Shown here: positions 39,145 through 49,300 of the stretch, piece by piece
Numbering within the stretch: the first letter of the stretch is position 1
Layout of the letters: each line of letters starts with the position of its first letter
Source of the DNA: Sphaerisporangium sp. TRM90804
Lineage (GTDB): Bacteria; Actinomycetota; Actinomycetes; Streptosporangiales; Streptosporangiaceae
Length of the DNA stretch: 64,000 bases
Assembly (NCBI RefSeq): GCF_029846175.1
Contig: NZ_JARWAC010000001.1
Location: forward strand, 1 to 64,000
Direction: 5' to 3'
The notes under the pieces: model-generated
The model's input: only the letters and a program-made list of their open reading frames with translations
Told to the model about the DNA's origin: nothing
The model's database searches: none
Translations under genes and position numbers: made by a program

Positions 39145-39573
39145 ATGGCGGCGACACCGGAGATGAGGGCGTCAGACGGCGACCGCGACAAGGTCGCGGC
39201 CGCGCTGCGCGAGCACTGCGCCGAGGGCAGGCTCACCATCGAGGAGTTCAACGAGCGCCTGGAGCTGGTCTACCAGGGGCGCACCTACGGTGACCTGCAG
39301 AAGCTGACGGCCGACCTGCCCGAAATCGACCTGCGCGCCCGCAGGCAGGAGGTCGCCAAGCCGACGGCCAAGCCCAAGAAGTCGGCGGAGGCCGAGCTCA
39401 AGGCGGCGTGGGGCGTGTGGCTGATGGTCGTCGCCGTCTGCTCGGTCATCTGGGCGCTGACCGACTTCGGCGGATATTTCTGGCCGATGTGGGTGGGCGG
39501 TCCCTGGGGCGCCATCCTGCTGGTCAGCACGTTCGTCACCGCCGCGGGCGGCGGCGGGCAGTCGAAGAAGTAG
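39145..39573 (+). CDS. DUF1707 membrane protein
   Basis: A 142-residue protein with an N-terminal DUF1707 domain: MRASDGDRDKVAAALREHC, then GRLTIEEFNERLELVYQGRT and LTADLPEIDL. A basic linker and two hydrophobic helices follow (about residues 92-135). DUF1707 proteins are common in actinobacteria, often fused to membrane or other domains; their job is unknown. I chose the ATG at 39145 because gggag lies 9 bases upstream; 39139 is an alternative. Confidence 0.88.
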   Translation: MAATPEMRASDGDRDKVAAALREHCAEGRLTIEEFNERLELVYQGRTYGDLQKLTADLPEIDLRARRQEVAKPTAKPKKSAEAELKAAWGVWLMVVAVCSVIWALTDFGGYFWPMWVGGPWGAILLVSTFVTAAGGGGQSKK

Positions 39574-39756
39574 GCGTTGTGGGCTGTCCCGAGTGTGCCG
39601 TTATGCACGCTCGGCTCTGAGTGTGGATTCCTACGCAGATCGATCGCTCCGGTCTTCCTAACGTGTGCGGTGTCCGGAAAGAGCAGCACCAGAAAGCTCG
39701 CCCGGCACGGGGAACCGTCCTCGACTCACGAGGACGCTCGCAACAGGAGGAACACC

Positions 39757-40233
39757 GTGCGAAAGATTCGCAACCTGCTCGTCAGCACCGCCCTCGCCGG
39801 TTCGCTGGCCGCGGGCATCGCCGCCACCGCCCCCGCCGCCCAGGCGGAGACCAGCGCCGCCGCCGGCACCGCGGTGACCGCCGAGGCACAGGCGGCACGC
39901 CACTTCTTCGGCCCGATCTACTCCACGTTCGGCCGGGGCGAGGACCGCGGGCACCGGTCCTACTTCAAGGGCCACTGGAAGAAGTCGAACGGCCGCTACT
40001 GGTTCTACGGCAGCCTGTTCGACCGCGACCGTGACCGCGACTACAGCTACGTGTGGTTCCGGTGGCACGACGACCGCGGCTTCCACGCGAAGTACTACAA
40101 GACCTTCGGCAAGAAGGACTTCTCGAAGTTCGGCGGCTTCCGCAAGAGCTCGGGCTTCGACGACTTCGACATCCGCGTGTGCGAGGGCGACAACCGCTTC
40201 GACGACTGCGGCCGCTGGTCCGACGTCTTCTAG
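39757..40233 (+). CDS. Small secreted protein of unknown function
   Basis: A 158-residue precursor with a Sec signal peptide (VRKIRNLLVSTALAGSLAAG, cleavage likely after AAQA near residue 31). The mature part is rich in aromatic and charged residues (repeated FGR, YFKGHWKK, DRDRDRDYSYVWFRWHDDRG) and has two cysteines near the end (VCEGDNRFDDCGRW) that could form a disulfide, a pattern seen in many small actinomycete secreted proteins. I do not recognise a named family. The GTG start has a strong ribosome site (caggagg). A terminator follows at 40290. Confidence 0.85.
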   Translation: MRKIRNLLVSTALAGSLAAGIAATAPAAQAETSAAAGTAVTAEAQAARHFFGPIYSTFGRGEDRGHRSYFKGHWKKSNGRYWFYGSLFDRDRDRDYSYVWFRWHDDRGFHAKYYKTFGKKDFSKFGGFRKSSGFDDFDIRVCEGDNRFDDCGRWSDVF

Positions 40234-40289
40234 GAGACGAGCTTGACCGTCCGGTCGCCGCGAGGGGGGCCGGATGCGGGGGAACACGG

Positions 40290-40312
40290 GCGGGCGCTCC
40301 CAGGGCGCCCGC
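40290..40312 (+). terminator. Terminator after the secreted protein gene
   Basis: An 8-base perfect stem, gcgggcgc pairing with gcgcccgc around a 7-base loop, followed by the pyrimidine-rich tcttctcg. Confidence 0.65.
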
Positions 40313-40560
40313 TCTTCTCGCGTTCACGGGCATTGGACGCAGCCTTTACCACTCATGGCAGTTTCCCGGCTTATTGTCAGGTAGATGATCTTTCTCGGCG
40401 GGGGAGTACTTAGGCACACGCCCATCCCGGCCCGGTGTCGGCGGTGCCGGGCGCGGGGTGGGCGTGTTCCCTTTCCGCTGGGCGGCCTCGCTGGGGTACG
40501 CTGGTGGTCGGTTGTGTCCGGACAAGTGCCAGGCGTTTCGCATTTCCGCGCCGGTTGTCG

Positions 40561-40566
40561 TACACT
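40561..40566 (+). promoter_or_regulatory. Possible -10 box of the infA promoter
   Basis: TACACT fits the TAnnnT -10 consensus 125 bases before infA. The -35 region is weak (TTTCGC at 40536, spacing 19), so this call is tentative. Confidence 0.35.
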
Positions 40567-40690
40567 CCTTTGTCGGTCCACTATGACCATCGCGCGTCGG
40601 CGGTCCATGCATCGCCGCATCTATACGCGTGGGTCGCGGCTGCGTAGTGTGCCGACACCTCAGACGACCGATCAGTGAAACGCGAGGGAC

Positions 40691-40912
40691 ATGGCCAAGA
40701 AGGACGGCGCCATCGAGATCGAGGGCACTGTGGTTGAGTCGCTCCCGAACGCGATGTTCCGGGTGCAGCTCGACAACGGCCATAAGGTCCTGGCCCACAT
40801 CAGCGGGAGGATGCGGATGCACTACATCCGGATCCTGCCCGACGACAGGGTTGTCGTCGAACTGAGCCCTTACGACCTCAGTCGTGGGCGGATCGTCTAC
40901 CGATACAAGTAA
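40691..40912 (+). CDS. infA: Translation initiation factor IF-1
   Basis: IF-1 (73 residues) is an S1/OB-fold protein that occupies the A site during initiation. The whole sequence matches the family, from [20 protein letters not shown] to [20 protein letters not shown]. It is the first gene of the alpha-type operon; rpmJ follows. Confidence 0.99.
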   Translation: MAKKDGAIEIEGTVVESLPNAMFRVQLDNGHKVLAHISGRMRMHYIRILPDDRVVVELSPYDLSRGRIVYRYK

Positions 40913-41021
40913 CTGCCCTCCCCGGTGGGAAGGCCGAGCCGGCCGGGCGCGCTGACGCGCGCCGAGGCGGGCGCGGCCGGGTGACCGGCGGGCGGGCCGT
41001 CTGAGGAAACGACGAAGGACT

Positions 41022-41135
41022 ATGAAGGTCAAGCCGAGCGTCAAGAAGATCTGCGACAAGTGCAAGGTGATCCGCCGGCACGGTCGCGTCATGGTGATCT
41101 GCGACAACCTGCGCCACAAGCAGCGCCAGGGCTGA
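41022..41135 (+). CDS. rpmJ: 50S ribosomal protein L36 (zinc form)
   Basis: A short gene of 37 codons: [20 protein letters not shown], then [17 protein letters not shown]. It has the CxxC...C....H zinc-binding set of the C+ type of L36. It lies between infA and rpsM, its conserved place, with gacgaagga before the ATG. Confidence 0.97.
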   Translation: MKVKPSVKKICDKCKVIRRHGRVMVICDNLRHKQRQG

Positions 41136-41334
41136 TCGCGGCCCCGGAGGGACTGTCCGCGCCAGCGCGGCGCCGGCCCCCGGGGACGACAAGTAAACGC
41201 GCATCACACCCGCACAGGCGGCCACGCCGAACCGTGCGGGCGACCCCCGGTCGGAGGCCGGGGCCCTCACCCCGGGCATGGGGAGGGGTAGTGACGCGCA
41301 GGACCTCCGCCACACCGAAGGAGAATGCCCGACC

Positions 41335-41715
41335 ATGGCTCGCCTGGTTGGCGTCGACCTCCCCCGCGACAAGCGGCTGGAGATCGCTCTCACCTACATC
41401 TACGGAATCGGCCGCAGCCGCGCTCTGGAAATCCTGAGCGCGACGGGGATCAGCGGGGACCTCCGGGTCCACCAGCTCTCCGACACCGAGCTGGTGCCGC
41501 TGCGCGACTACATCGAGGGAACCTTCAAGATCGAAGGTGACCTCCGCCGCGAAGTGCAGGCCGACATCCGCCGCAAGATTGAAATCGGCTGCTACCAGGG
41601 CATCCGACACCGCCGCGGCCTTCCCGTGCACGGTCAGCGTACGCAGACCAACGCGCGCACCCGTAAGGGCAAGAAGAAGACCGTGGCCGGCAAGAAGAAG
41701 CCCGGCAAGAAGTAG
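41335..41715 (+). CDS. rpsM: 30S ribosomal protein S13
   Basis: S13 (126 residues) contacts tRNAs and the large subunit. [32 protein letters not shown] and the C-terminal [19 protein letters not shown] are diagnostic. The ATG at 41335, with gaaggag upstream, gives the family length; the frame is open 57 bases earlier without support. Confidence 0.99.
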   Translation: MARLVGVDLPRDKRLEIALTYIYGIGRSRALEILSATGISGDLRVHQLSDTELVPLRDYIEGTFKIEGDLRREVQADIRRKIEIGCYQGIRHRRGLPVHGQRTQTNARTRKGKKKTVAGKKKPGKK

Positions 41716-41794
41716 TCCGCGACGGGGCGCCGAGGCCGCGAGGCCGCGCCTCAGTCCACGCAGCAGGACCGATCACCTCAGGAGATAGCGCTAC

Positions 41795-42199
41795 ATGCCT
41801 CCGAAGAGCCGCCAGGCCGCACAGAAGAAGGTGCGCCGCAAGGAGAAGAAGAACGTCGCTCACGGGCACGCCCACATCAAGAGCACGTTCAACAACACGA
41901 TCGTCTCGATCACCGACCCCACCGGGAACGTGATCTCCTGGGCGAGCGCGGGCCACGTCGGTTTCAAGGGCTCCCGCAAGTCCACTCCGTTCGCCGCGCA
42001 GATGGCCGCCGAGAACGCCGCGCGCCGCGCCATGGAGCACGGCATGCGCAAGGTCGACGTCTTCGTCAAGGGCCCGGGGTCCGGTCGCGAGACCGCCATC
42101 CGGTCTCTGCAGGCCACCGGCCTGGAGGTGGGGTCCATTCAGGACGTCACCCCCGTTCCCCACAATGGTTGCCGTCCGCCCAAGCGCCGCCGCGTCTGA
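41795..42199 (+). CDS. rpsK: 30S ribosomal protein S11
   Basis: S11 (134 residues), a platform protein near the Shine-Dalgarno helix. [20 protein letters not shown] and the ending [17 protein letters not shown] are standard. Strong ribosome site (caggaga). Confidence 0.99.
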   Translation: MPPKSRQAAQKKVRRKEKKNVAHGHAHIKSTFNNTIVSITDPTGNVISWASAGHVGFKGSRKSTPFAAQMAAENAARRAMEHGMRKVDVFVKGPGSGRETAIRSLQATGLEVGSIQDVTPVPHNGCRPPKRRRV

Positions 42200-42219
42200 G
42201 GCCCAGGAGATACTGAGAA

Positions 42220-42846
42220 ATGGCTCGTTACACCGGAGCGGACTGCAAGCTGTGCCGTAGGGAGAAGACCAAGCTCTTCCTCAAGGGCACCAAGTGCGAG
42301 TCCCCCAAGTGCCCGATCGAGATCCGTCCCTACCCGCCGGGTGAGCACGGACGCGGTCGTCCCAAGGAGTCGGAGTACCAGCTCCAGCTCCGTGAGAAGC
42401 AGAAGACCCGCCGCATCTACGGCATCCTCGAGAAGCAGTTCCGCAACTACTACGAGGAAGCCAACCGCAAGGGCGGCAAGACCGGCGAGAACCTCCTCCA
42501 GATCCTGGAGAGCCGGCTCGACAACGTGATCTTCCGGGCCGGCCTCGCCGTCTCGCGCGACGCGGCCCGCCAGCAGGTTCGCCACGGCCACATCGTGGTT
42601 AACGGCCGGAAGGTCGACATCCCGTCGTACCGCGTCCGCGAGCACGACATCATCGAGGTTCGCGAGAAGTCGCGTAACCTGATGCCGTACGAGGTGGCTC
42701 GCGCCACCGTCGGCGACAGGACCGTCCCGGCCTGGCTGGGCGTCGTTCCCGACAGGCTCCGGGTGCTGGTCCACCAGCTCCCGGTCCGTCAGCAGATCGA
42801 CACCCAGGTCCAGGAGCAGCTGATCGTCGAGCTCTACTCCAAGTAA
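42220..42846 (+). CDS. rpsD: 30S ribosomal protein S4 (zinc form)
   Basis: S4 (208 residues), a primary 16S-binding protein. The N-terminus has the cysteine set [12 protein letters not shown]...CESPKC of zinc-binding S4. The S4 RNA-binding domain is seen in [20 protein letters not shown] and [18 protein letters not shown]. rpsD lies in the alpha operon here, as in mycobacteria; in Streptomyces it is elsewhere. A UUCG-capped hairpin follows. Confidence 0.99.
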   Translation: MARYTGADCKLCRREKTKLFLKGTKCESPKCPIEIRPYPPGEHGRGRPKESEYQLQLREKQKTRRIYGILEKQFRNYYEEANRKGGKTGENLLQILESRLDNVIFRAGLAVSRDAARQQVRHGHIVVNGRKVDIPSYRVREHDIIEVREKSRNLMPYEVARATVGDRTVPAWLGVVPDRLRVLVHQLPVRQQIDTQVQEQLIVELYSK

Positions 42847-42870
42847 GAGCTCGCACAAAGCCTGGCGGCC

Positions 42871-42900
42871 GCCGCACGGCCTCTTCGGAGGCCGTGCGGC
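42871..42900 (+). terminator. Strong UUCG hairpin between rpsD and rpoA
   Basis: A 13-base perfect stem, gccgcacggcctc pairing with gaggccgtgcggc, closed by a C(TTCG)G tetraloop, which is unusually stable in RNA. No T-run follows. It could lower rpoA transcription relative to the ribosomal genes or serve as an mRNA processing barrier. Confidence 0.75.
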
Positions 42901-42966
42901 GTCGGCAGTGAACAACCGTCGCGGTGGTCAAATAGCGGGCCCCGCGGAACCCAGGGGAGAACCCAC

Positions 42967-43983
42967 ATGCTGATCGCACAGCGCCCGTCCCTTCTCGAGG
43001 AGTCGCTCGAGGAGACCAGGTCCCGGTTCGTCATCGAGCCGCTGGAGCCCGGTTTCGGTTACACCATCGGCAACTCTCTGCGGCGCACGCTGCTGTCCTC
43101 CATTCCGGGGGCGGCGGTCACGAGCATCCGCATCGAGGGCGTCCTGCACGAGTTCTCGACCGTTCCCGGGGTCAAGGAAGACGTCACCGACATCATCCTC
43201 AACCTCAAGGGCCTGGTCGTCTCCTCCGAGCACGACGAGCCGGTCGTGATGTACCTGCGTAAGCAGGGCCCGGGCGAGGTCACCGCCGCCGACATCGCGC
43301 CGCCGGCCGGTGTCGAGGTGCACAACCCCGAGCTGCACATCGCCACGCTGAACGGCAAGGCGAAGCTCGAGATGGAGCTGACGGTCGAGCGCGGCCGCGG
43401 TTACGTCTCCGCCGCCCAGAACAAGCAGCAGGGCCAGGAGATCGGCCGCATCCCGGTCGACTCGATCTACTCGCCGGTGCTGAAGGTGACCTACAAGGTC
43501 GAGGCCACCCGAGTCGAGCAGCGCACCGACTTCGACCGTCTGATCCTGGACGTCGAGACCAAGCCGTCGATGAAGCCCCGCGACGCGGTGGCCTCCGCCG
43601 GCAAGACCCTGGTCGAACTGTTCGGCCTGGCCCGCGAGCTCAACGTCGAGGCCGAGGGCATCGACATCGGCCCGTCGCCGACGGACGCGGCGCTCGCCGC
43701 CGACCTGGCGCTGCCGATCGAGGAGCTGAACCTCACCGTCCGCTCCTACAACTGCCTCAAGCGCGAGGGCATCCACACCGTGGGTGAGCTCGTGGCCCGC
43801 AGCGAGCAGGACCTCCTCGACATAAGGAACTTCGGCGCGAAGTCCATCGAAGAGGTCAAGCAGAAGCTGCACGAGATGTCGCTGGCGCTCAAGGACTCCC
43901 CGCCCGGGTTCGACCCGACCGCGGTGGCCGGCGGCGACTACGACGACGACGACGCGCGGTACGTCGAGACCGAGCAGTACTGA
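42967..43983 (+). CDS. rpoA: RNA polymerase alpha subunit
   Basis: RNA polymerase alpha (338 residues). The N-terminal assembly domain contains [20 protein letters not shown]. The C-terminal domain that binds UP elements and activators is seen in [20 protein letters not shown] and [13 protein letters not shown]. An acidic tail (DYDDDD) ends the protein. rplQ follows after 133 bases. Confidence 0.99.
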   Translation: MLIAQRPSLLEESLEETRSRFVIEPLEPGFGYTIGNSLRRTLLSSIPGAAVTSIRIEGVLHEFSTVPGVKEDVTDIILNLKGLVVSSEHDEPVVMYLRKQGPGEVTAADIAPPAGVEVHNPELHIATLNGKAKLEMELTVERGRGYVSAAQNKQQGQEIGRIPVDSIYSPVLKVTYKVEATRVEQRTDFDRLILDVETKPSMKPRDAVASAGKTLVELFGLARELNVEAEGIDIGPSPTDAALAADLALPIEELNLTVRSYNCLKREGIHTVGELVARSEQDLLDIRNFGAKSIEEVKQKLHEMSLALKDSPPGFDPTAVAGGDYDDDDARYVETEQY

Positions 43984-44116
43984 CGTTCCGACCGGCTCCG
44001 GCCGGCGGCACGGATTTTCTGTCAACGGACGCCTGGCGGGCTTCGCTCGCCGGGTCGTCCGGCCCGACTCCGGTACCTGGTACGGCCGTTGCGGGTTATC
44101 TCAAAGGAGAGCGAAC

Positions 44117-44683
44117 ATGCCCAAGCCTGCCAAGGGCGCACGTCTCGGCGGCAGCCCGGCACACGAGCGGCTGATCCTGGCGAACCTCGCCACGGCGCTG
44201 TTCCAGCACGGCCGCATCAAGACCACCGAGACCAAGGCCAAGCGCCTCCGGCCGGTGGCCGAGCGCCTGATCACCAAGGCCAAGAAGGGCGACATCCACA
44301 ACCGTCGCCAGGTGCTCACCGTGGTCAAGGACAAGGGCGTCGTCCACCACCTGTTCACCGAGATCGCTCCCACCTTCGCCGAGCGTCCCGGCGGCTACAC
44401 CCGCATCACCAAGCTCGGCCCGCGCCGGGGCGACAACGCCCCCATGGCGCTGATCGAGCTGGTGACGGAGCCGCTGAACGCCGTCACCCGCACCGTCTCC
44501 ACCCCCGCCGCCGCGCCCGCCGAGGAAGTCGTCGAGCTTCCCGAGGGCGACGTCAAGGGCACCGAGACCGCTTCGGACGAGCCCGCGGACGCCACCACGG
44601 CCGACGAGAAGCCCGCCGACGAGACGGCGACCGCCGACGACGCTGACGAGAAGAAGGCCGACTCCAAGAAGGACGAGGCCTGA
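44117..44683 (+). CDS. rplQ: 50S ribosomal protein L17 with acidic tail
   Basis: L17 (188 residues). The conserved domain ends near residue 120 ([40 protein letters not shown]). The remaining 65 or so residues are an Ala/Asp/Glu/Lys-rich disordered tail, common in actinobacterial L17 but long. A ribosome site (aaaggaga) precedes the ATG. Confidence 0.98.
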   Translation: MPKPAKGARLGGSPAHERLILANLATALFQHGRIKTTETKAKRLRPVAERLITKAKKGDIHNRRQVLTVVKDKGVVHHLFTEIAPTFAERPGGYTRITKLGPRRGDNAPMALIELVTEPLNAVTRTVSTPAAAPAEEVVELPEGDVKGTETASDEPADATTADEKPADETATADDADEKKADSKKDEA

Positions 44684-45259
44684 TCCTCACACCCGTCGCG
44701 CCGGGGCCACCGCTCCCGGCCGCGTGAGATCGTGACCGGCCCAGCGCACTGCTCCAGTGTGCTGGGCCTTCGCGTTGAAGGCGACGGCCCTGACCGTCCG
44801 CCGCCCCACCCTCCGGCGCCAACGCGCCGAACGACCGCCCGAAAGGGGGCGCCCGCCGTGAGCGACCCCACGCACGCCCCGCCCCCCACCGAGAACGACC
44901 GGGGGTTGCCCGCCGTGAGCGATCCCGGTCAGGCCCCGTCCGCCACCGAGATCGGCCTGAGGGTGTCCGTCGTGGGCGATCCCGGTCACGCCCTGCCCGG
45001 TACCGGGAGCGGCCTGAGGGTGCCCATCGTGGGCGATCCCGGTCACGCCCTGCCCGGTAGCGGGAGCGGCCTGAGGGTGCCCGTCGTGGGCGATCCCGGT
45101 CACGCCCTGCCCGGCACCGGTTACGGGCGTGAGCACTCCGAGAGCTCTCCGGCGCACGGCGCCGGTGAAGCCGACCCGGCCGGCCTCGACCCGCGCCCGG
45201 AGGCGGCGCGGGCGTCCGTCGCTGAGCGAGGCGAGGAAACCGGTGGCGAGGCGGCGGCC
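44684..45259. other. Gap or N-terminal extension before the TruA core
   Basis: 576 bases between rplQ and the conserved TruA start. The truA frame is open throughout, but so is the opposite strand, so openness is not proof of coding. The region holds the 57-bp repeat array (44858-45127). A GTG at 44858 with aaaggggg 8 bases upstream would add 134 residues to TruA. Confidence 0.55.
44858..45127 (+). repeat. 57-bp tandem repeat array, in frame with truA
   Basis: About 4.7 copies of a 57-base unit starting at 44858, 44915, 44972, 45029 and 45086. Read in the truA frame, the unit is 19 residues of the type [19 protein letters not shown]. Copies 3-5 are nearly identical; copies 1-2 are diverged. 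Each unit starts with a GTG. Confidence 0.9.
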
Positions 45260-46123
45260 GTGCGTCTCCGGCTGGATCTGGCCTATGACGGCACGGACTT
45301 CTCCGGGTGGGCCCGCCAGCCGGGGCGGCGGACCGTTCAAGGTGAGCTGGAGGCGGCGCTCGGCCGCGTTCTGCGTCTCGACCCGGCTCCGTCCCTGACG
45401 GTCGCCGGCCGCACCGACGCGGGGGTGCACGCGCGCGGGCAGGTCGCCCACGTCGACCTCCCCCCGGAGACGCTGGCGGCGGTCGACGGCCGCCGGAGCG
45501 GCGCGGTGGAAGAACCCCCCGGCACGGCTGAGCGCCTCACCAGACTGATACGACGTCTCGCGGGCGTCCTACCCCCGGATGTGCGGGTGTGGACCGTCAC
45601 AGAGGCCCCTGAGGGCTTCGACGCGCGCTTCTCGGCGATGTTCCGTCGCTACGTCTACCGGGTCACCGACGCCCCGGGCGGCGTCGACCCGCTGCGCAGG
45701 CGGGAGATCCTCTGGCACGCGCGCCCTCTGGACATGGAGCGGATGAACGCCGCCGCGGCCCGCCTGCTCGGCGAGCACGACTTCGCCGCGTTCTGCAAGC
45801 GCCGCGACGGCGCCACGACGATCCGCGAGCTGCAACGCCTGGAATGGGCCCGCGACCCCGACGGCCTGCTCGTGGCCACGGTCGTCGCCGACGCGTTCTG
45901 CCACTCCATGGTGCGCGCCCTGGTCGGCTCCCTGCTCGCCGTCGGCGAGGGCCTGCGTCCCGTGGAATGGCCGGGAACCGTCCTGGCGAACGCCGTACGC
46001 GACTCCGGCGTCAACGTGGCCCCCGCCCACGGCCTCTGCCTGGAAGAGGTCGGCTACCCCACCCCCGACGCCCTCCTCGACCGCGCCCGCCAGACCCGCC
46101 GCCTGAGAACCCTCACCCGCTGA
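45260..46123 (+). CDS. truA: tRNA pseudouridine synthase A
   Basis: TruA makes pseudouridine at positions 38-40 of the tRNA anticodon arm. From the GTG at 45260 the product is 287 residues, the family length, beginning [20 protein letters not shown]. The catalytic Asp lies in [19 protein letters not shown], and [11 protein letters not shown] and [13 protein letters not shown] are typical. GAGG lies 8 bases upstream. The same frame is open to GTG 44858, which has a better ribosome site and would add a repetitive N-terminus. The place after rplQ is conserved in actinobacteria. Confidence 0.95.
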   Translation: MRLRLDLAYDGTDFSGWARQPGRRTVQGELEAALGRVLRLDPAPSLTVAGRTDAGVHARGQVAHVDLPPETLAAVDGRRSGAVEEPPGTAERLTRLIRRLAGVLPPDVRVWTVTEAPEGFDARFSAMFRRYVYRVTDAPGGVDPLRRREILWHARPLDMERMNAAAARLLGEHDFAAFCKRRDGATTIRELQRLEWARDPDGLLVATVVADAFCHSMVRALVGSLLAVGEGLRPVEWPGTVLANAVRDSGVNVAPAHGLCLEEVGYPTPDALLDRARQTRRLRTLTR

Positions 46124-46251
46124 CGCGACCCGACACCCCGCCCCACCCGTGACCAGGCCACCTGACGGCCGGACTCCGACATCCGGGTGCGCCCCCGATT
46201 CACCTTCGCGCCGGACGCGAAGCCTCGACCGCCACCCCACGCCGCGCCGCA

Positions 46252-46310
46252 ACGGCCGGCCCGCCAGGCGCGCCGATCGTAGGGCCGCCTCCCCCTCGCG
46301 GGCCGGCCGT
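46252..46310. terminator. Long-armed inverted repeat between convergent genes
   Basis: A 13-base perfect inverted repeat, acggccggcccgc and gcgggccggccgt, spaced by 33 bases, lies between truA (+) and the proline-rich gene (-). It may act as a bidirectional terminator; the long loop makes this uncertain. The rest of the 272-base gap shows nothing notable. Confidence 0.45.
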
Positions 46311-46395
46311 CGTTGACGGCGCCGGACTGCCTGTGCGACATGCCGTCGCGGCGGCGCCGGGTGGAAGGGGCAGGGGCCGGGAGGTTGCCGGGGCG

Positions 46396-49300
46396 TCAGC
46401 CGGTGACGCGTTTCTCGATCACCTGGGCCGTGTGGTCGCGGAAGGCGCCGCTGACCGGGCCCAGGTCCTTCTCCTTGGTCGTCGGGGTGTGGCCGTCGCT
46501 GTAGGTGGCGAAGCTGAAGACGATGTAACGGCCCCAGACCAGGCCGGCGGCGTATCCGCCGGAGATGTCGGCCTTCTCGGCGCCGGTTCCCGCGTTGCCC
46601 GCCAGGCCGCGGAACCACTGCGTCTTGGCGAGGTTCTTCTTGCGGTCCGCCGCGACGGCGTCCTCCTTGGTGGGGAACACGGCGATGCCGGTGGTGATGG
46701 CGTACTTGCGCCGGACGTCGACGTACGTGGCCCGCAGGACGCGGCCGCACTTCGCCTTCTTGAGCGCCGTGGCGAACGTCCCGACGGCGACCTTGGCGCA
46801 CTGGGCCGTGATGTCGACCTTCGCGCGGGTGTAGGTGCGTCCGTCGAGCTTCACCCGCCGCGCCGCGAACGCCTCCTTGAGGGTGAGCTTCTTCGGGTCG
46901 GTCGCCTCGGAGTTGAGCACGTTCGTCACGACCGGGCTCGGCTTGGGAAGCGGGTCTTCGGTCTCCGGCACGTGCGGGTCGACGGAGGGGATCGGGCTGG
47001 GCAGGCTCAGCGGCTCGTTGTCGCCGCTGTAGACGTTGTAACCGAACACGGCGGCCGTCCCCACCGCGGCGAGGGCCACGGCGACACCGGCGGCCAGGGC
47101 CACCTTCTTGCCCGAGCTCGGCCCGGTGTCCGCGCCTGCGGGCGTCGGCGGCGCGGGGGGAGCGGCTCCCGGGGGCACGAACGGCGGCCTCTCGACGACC
47201 GCTTCACCCCCGGCACGCCCGGGGTCGGCCCCCGGACGGCCGGTCGCCGATCCCGGCCGACCGGCCTCGGCACCAGGCCGGGCCACCTCGGATCCGGCAC
47301 GTCCGGCCCCGCCGGGCGTCCCCGTCCCGGCCGAGGCGCCTGACCCGGCCTTTCCCGTCTCCGCCGGGTCACCGGCCGTTCCTACGGGGGCGGACGGCCC
47401 CCAGGCAGCCGAGGCCGGCGAGCCGGTCGACGGCTTGGATTCCACACCGGACGGCGACGAGGTGGCCACCGGGCTGGCCAGCGGCGCATGAGGCATTCGG
47501 CCGGCCAGTGGTGAAGCGGACGCCTGACCGGACGGCGGTGACTGCCCCTGGCCGGGAGGCAACGATCGCGGCTGACCGGACGGCGGTGAATGAGGTGACT
47601 GCCCTGGCGGCGGTGTCCGCGGCTGCCCGGAGGGCGGTGAATACTGCGGCGAGCCGGACGCAGTCGCGTACGGCTGGCCGGACGGTGCAGGAGACGGCGG
47701 CGAGCCGGACGGCGCAGCGGTGCCGGGAGGCGGCGAGGTCGTCAGCGGCCCCAGGCTCCGAGGCGCGGGCGGAAGAGGCGTCCCCGGAGCGGGTGCGCCC
47801 GGCAAACCGCCTCCCGAACTCGCCAGGGGCGGCAACGCGGCCCCTGTGGGCAGCAACGGCACTCTCGAAGCCCGGCCGGACACCGAAGGCGTTCCCGGAG
47901 CCGAGTAAGGCCCCCCAGGCCCGCCCGCTGCCGGCCCACCCGTAGACGGCCCCGCGGGCGGCCCTCCCGGGTGCGGCCCTCCCGAATGCGGGGCCCCTGT
48001 CTGCGGCCCTCCTGTCTGCGGCCCTCCTGTCTGCGGGCCGCCCGAGGCGGCCCCGGTCGCTTGGGAGACCGGCGGCACGGCCCCGTCTCCGCGCGTTCCC
48101 GGCGCACCCCCCAACCCCTGTGACGCTCCTTGCCCGGCACTGCCCTCCGGTGCCGCGACAGGCCCGCCCCCATGGGCTCCAGGAGCGGCCCCAACCCCGA
48201 AGGACGCTGCCGGGCCGGACCCCCCTTCCCGCGCGCCGGGGGTAAGCCCGGTGCTCTGCGGCGCCGCCAGGGTGGGGCCATCTCCGTGTGTTCCGGGGGT
48301 GGTGCCGATTCCGTGGGGCGTTGCGGGGCCGGGTCCGTTGCCCTGCGTGCCGGGGGTGGGTCCGGTGCTTTGTGGTGTCGCGGGGGTGGGGCCGCCTCCG
48401 TGTGTTCCGGGGGTGGTGCCGATTCCGTAGGGCGTTGCGGGGCCGGGTCCGTTGCCCTGCGTGCCGGGGATGGGTCCGGTGCTTCGCGGCGGCGCTGTGG
48501 TGGGGCCGCCTTCATGGGGTCCTGGTGCGGCTCCGTAGGGCGTTGCCGGAGCGGGGCCGGTTCCGTGCTGGCCCGCTGGCGCGGGTCCGGCTGGGCGGCC
48601 TCCCGGATGGGATCGGGCCGAATGTGATGTTCCCGAGGCGGGCCCGGTGGCGTGGGGGGCTCCCGTAGTGAGACCAGCTCCGGCTCCGGGGGTTTCGGAC
48701 CGGACCGAGGATCCCTGGAGGGCTCCGGGGTCGGGCCATGCTGCTCGCTGGGAGCCTGCGGCACTGCCGGTCGGCTGCGGCGTACCGGCGTGTGTGGCCG
48801 GTTGGGAGGGGCCCGGGCTCGGGTGAGGCGCCGGGGAGAGCCCTCTGGCTCCGGTCGACTCGGCTGATACCGGCCACACGGGCGACCCGGGCCATTCGAC
48901 GGAGCCCAGGGCGCCGTAGCTGGTCGACGGGCTCGCGGCAGGGCCGGCTGATCCCGATCCGCCGGGTCCGCCGGACGTGCGTGGTTCGGTGGGGCGGGGC
49001 GGTCCCATCGGGCTCTCGGACAGCCGGGCCGATCCGGCGGAGGGGCGGCCGGGCGGGGTGGGCGTGGAGGGGCCGTTCGGTCGATCCGAGGCCGATGGGG
49101 ACATGCTCAAGCCTCGTCGGCGGTCGGACGGCAACCCGAGGTCGGGGAGCGTCACTGGGGCGGGCGGCAGCGGCGTGCCGGGAGCCGGTGCCGGCGGCAG
49201 GCCGGAGGACGGCGTGAACCGAGGACCGGCCTGCGGACGCGGTTCGCCAGGCGCCACGTTCCGCGCTGAGGAAGGGCCCGAGGTAGGCGCGTCCAGCGCG

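Larger units (their letters stand above)
40234..40690. other. Intergenic region upstream of infA
   Basis: About 457 bases with no convincing gene. It holds a hairpin terminator (40290-40312) and a possible -10 box for infA (TACACT, 40561-40566). Composition is less GC-rich than the flanking genes near 40320-40400 and 40500-40660, as expected for promoter DNA. Confidence 0.6.

Noticed and set aside
44858-45127. CRISPR-like array
   Set aside because: The 57-base units are contiguous with no spacers and keep the truA reading frame.
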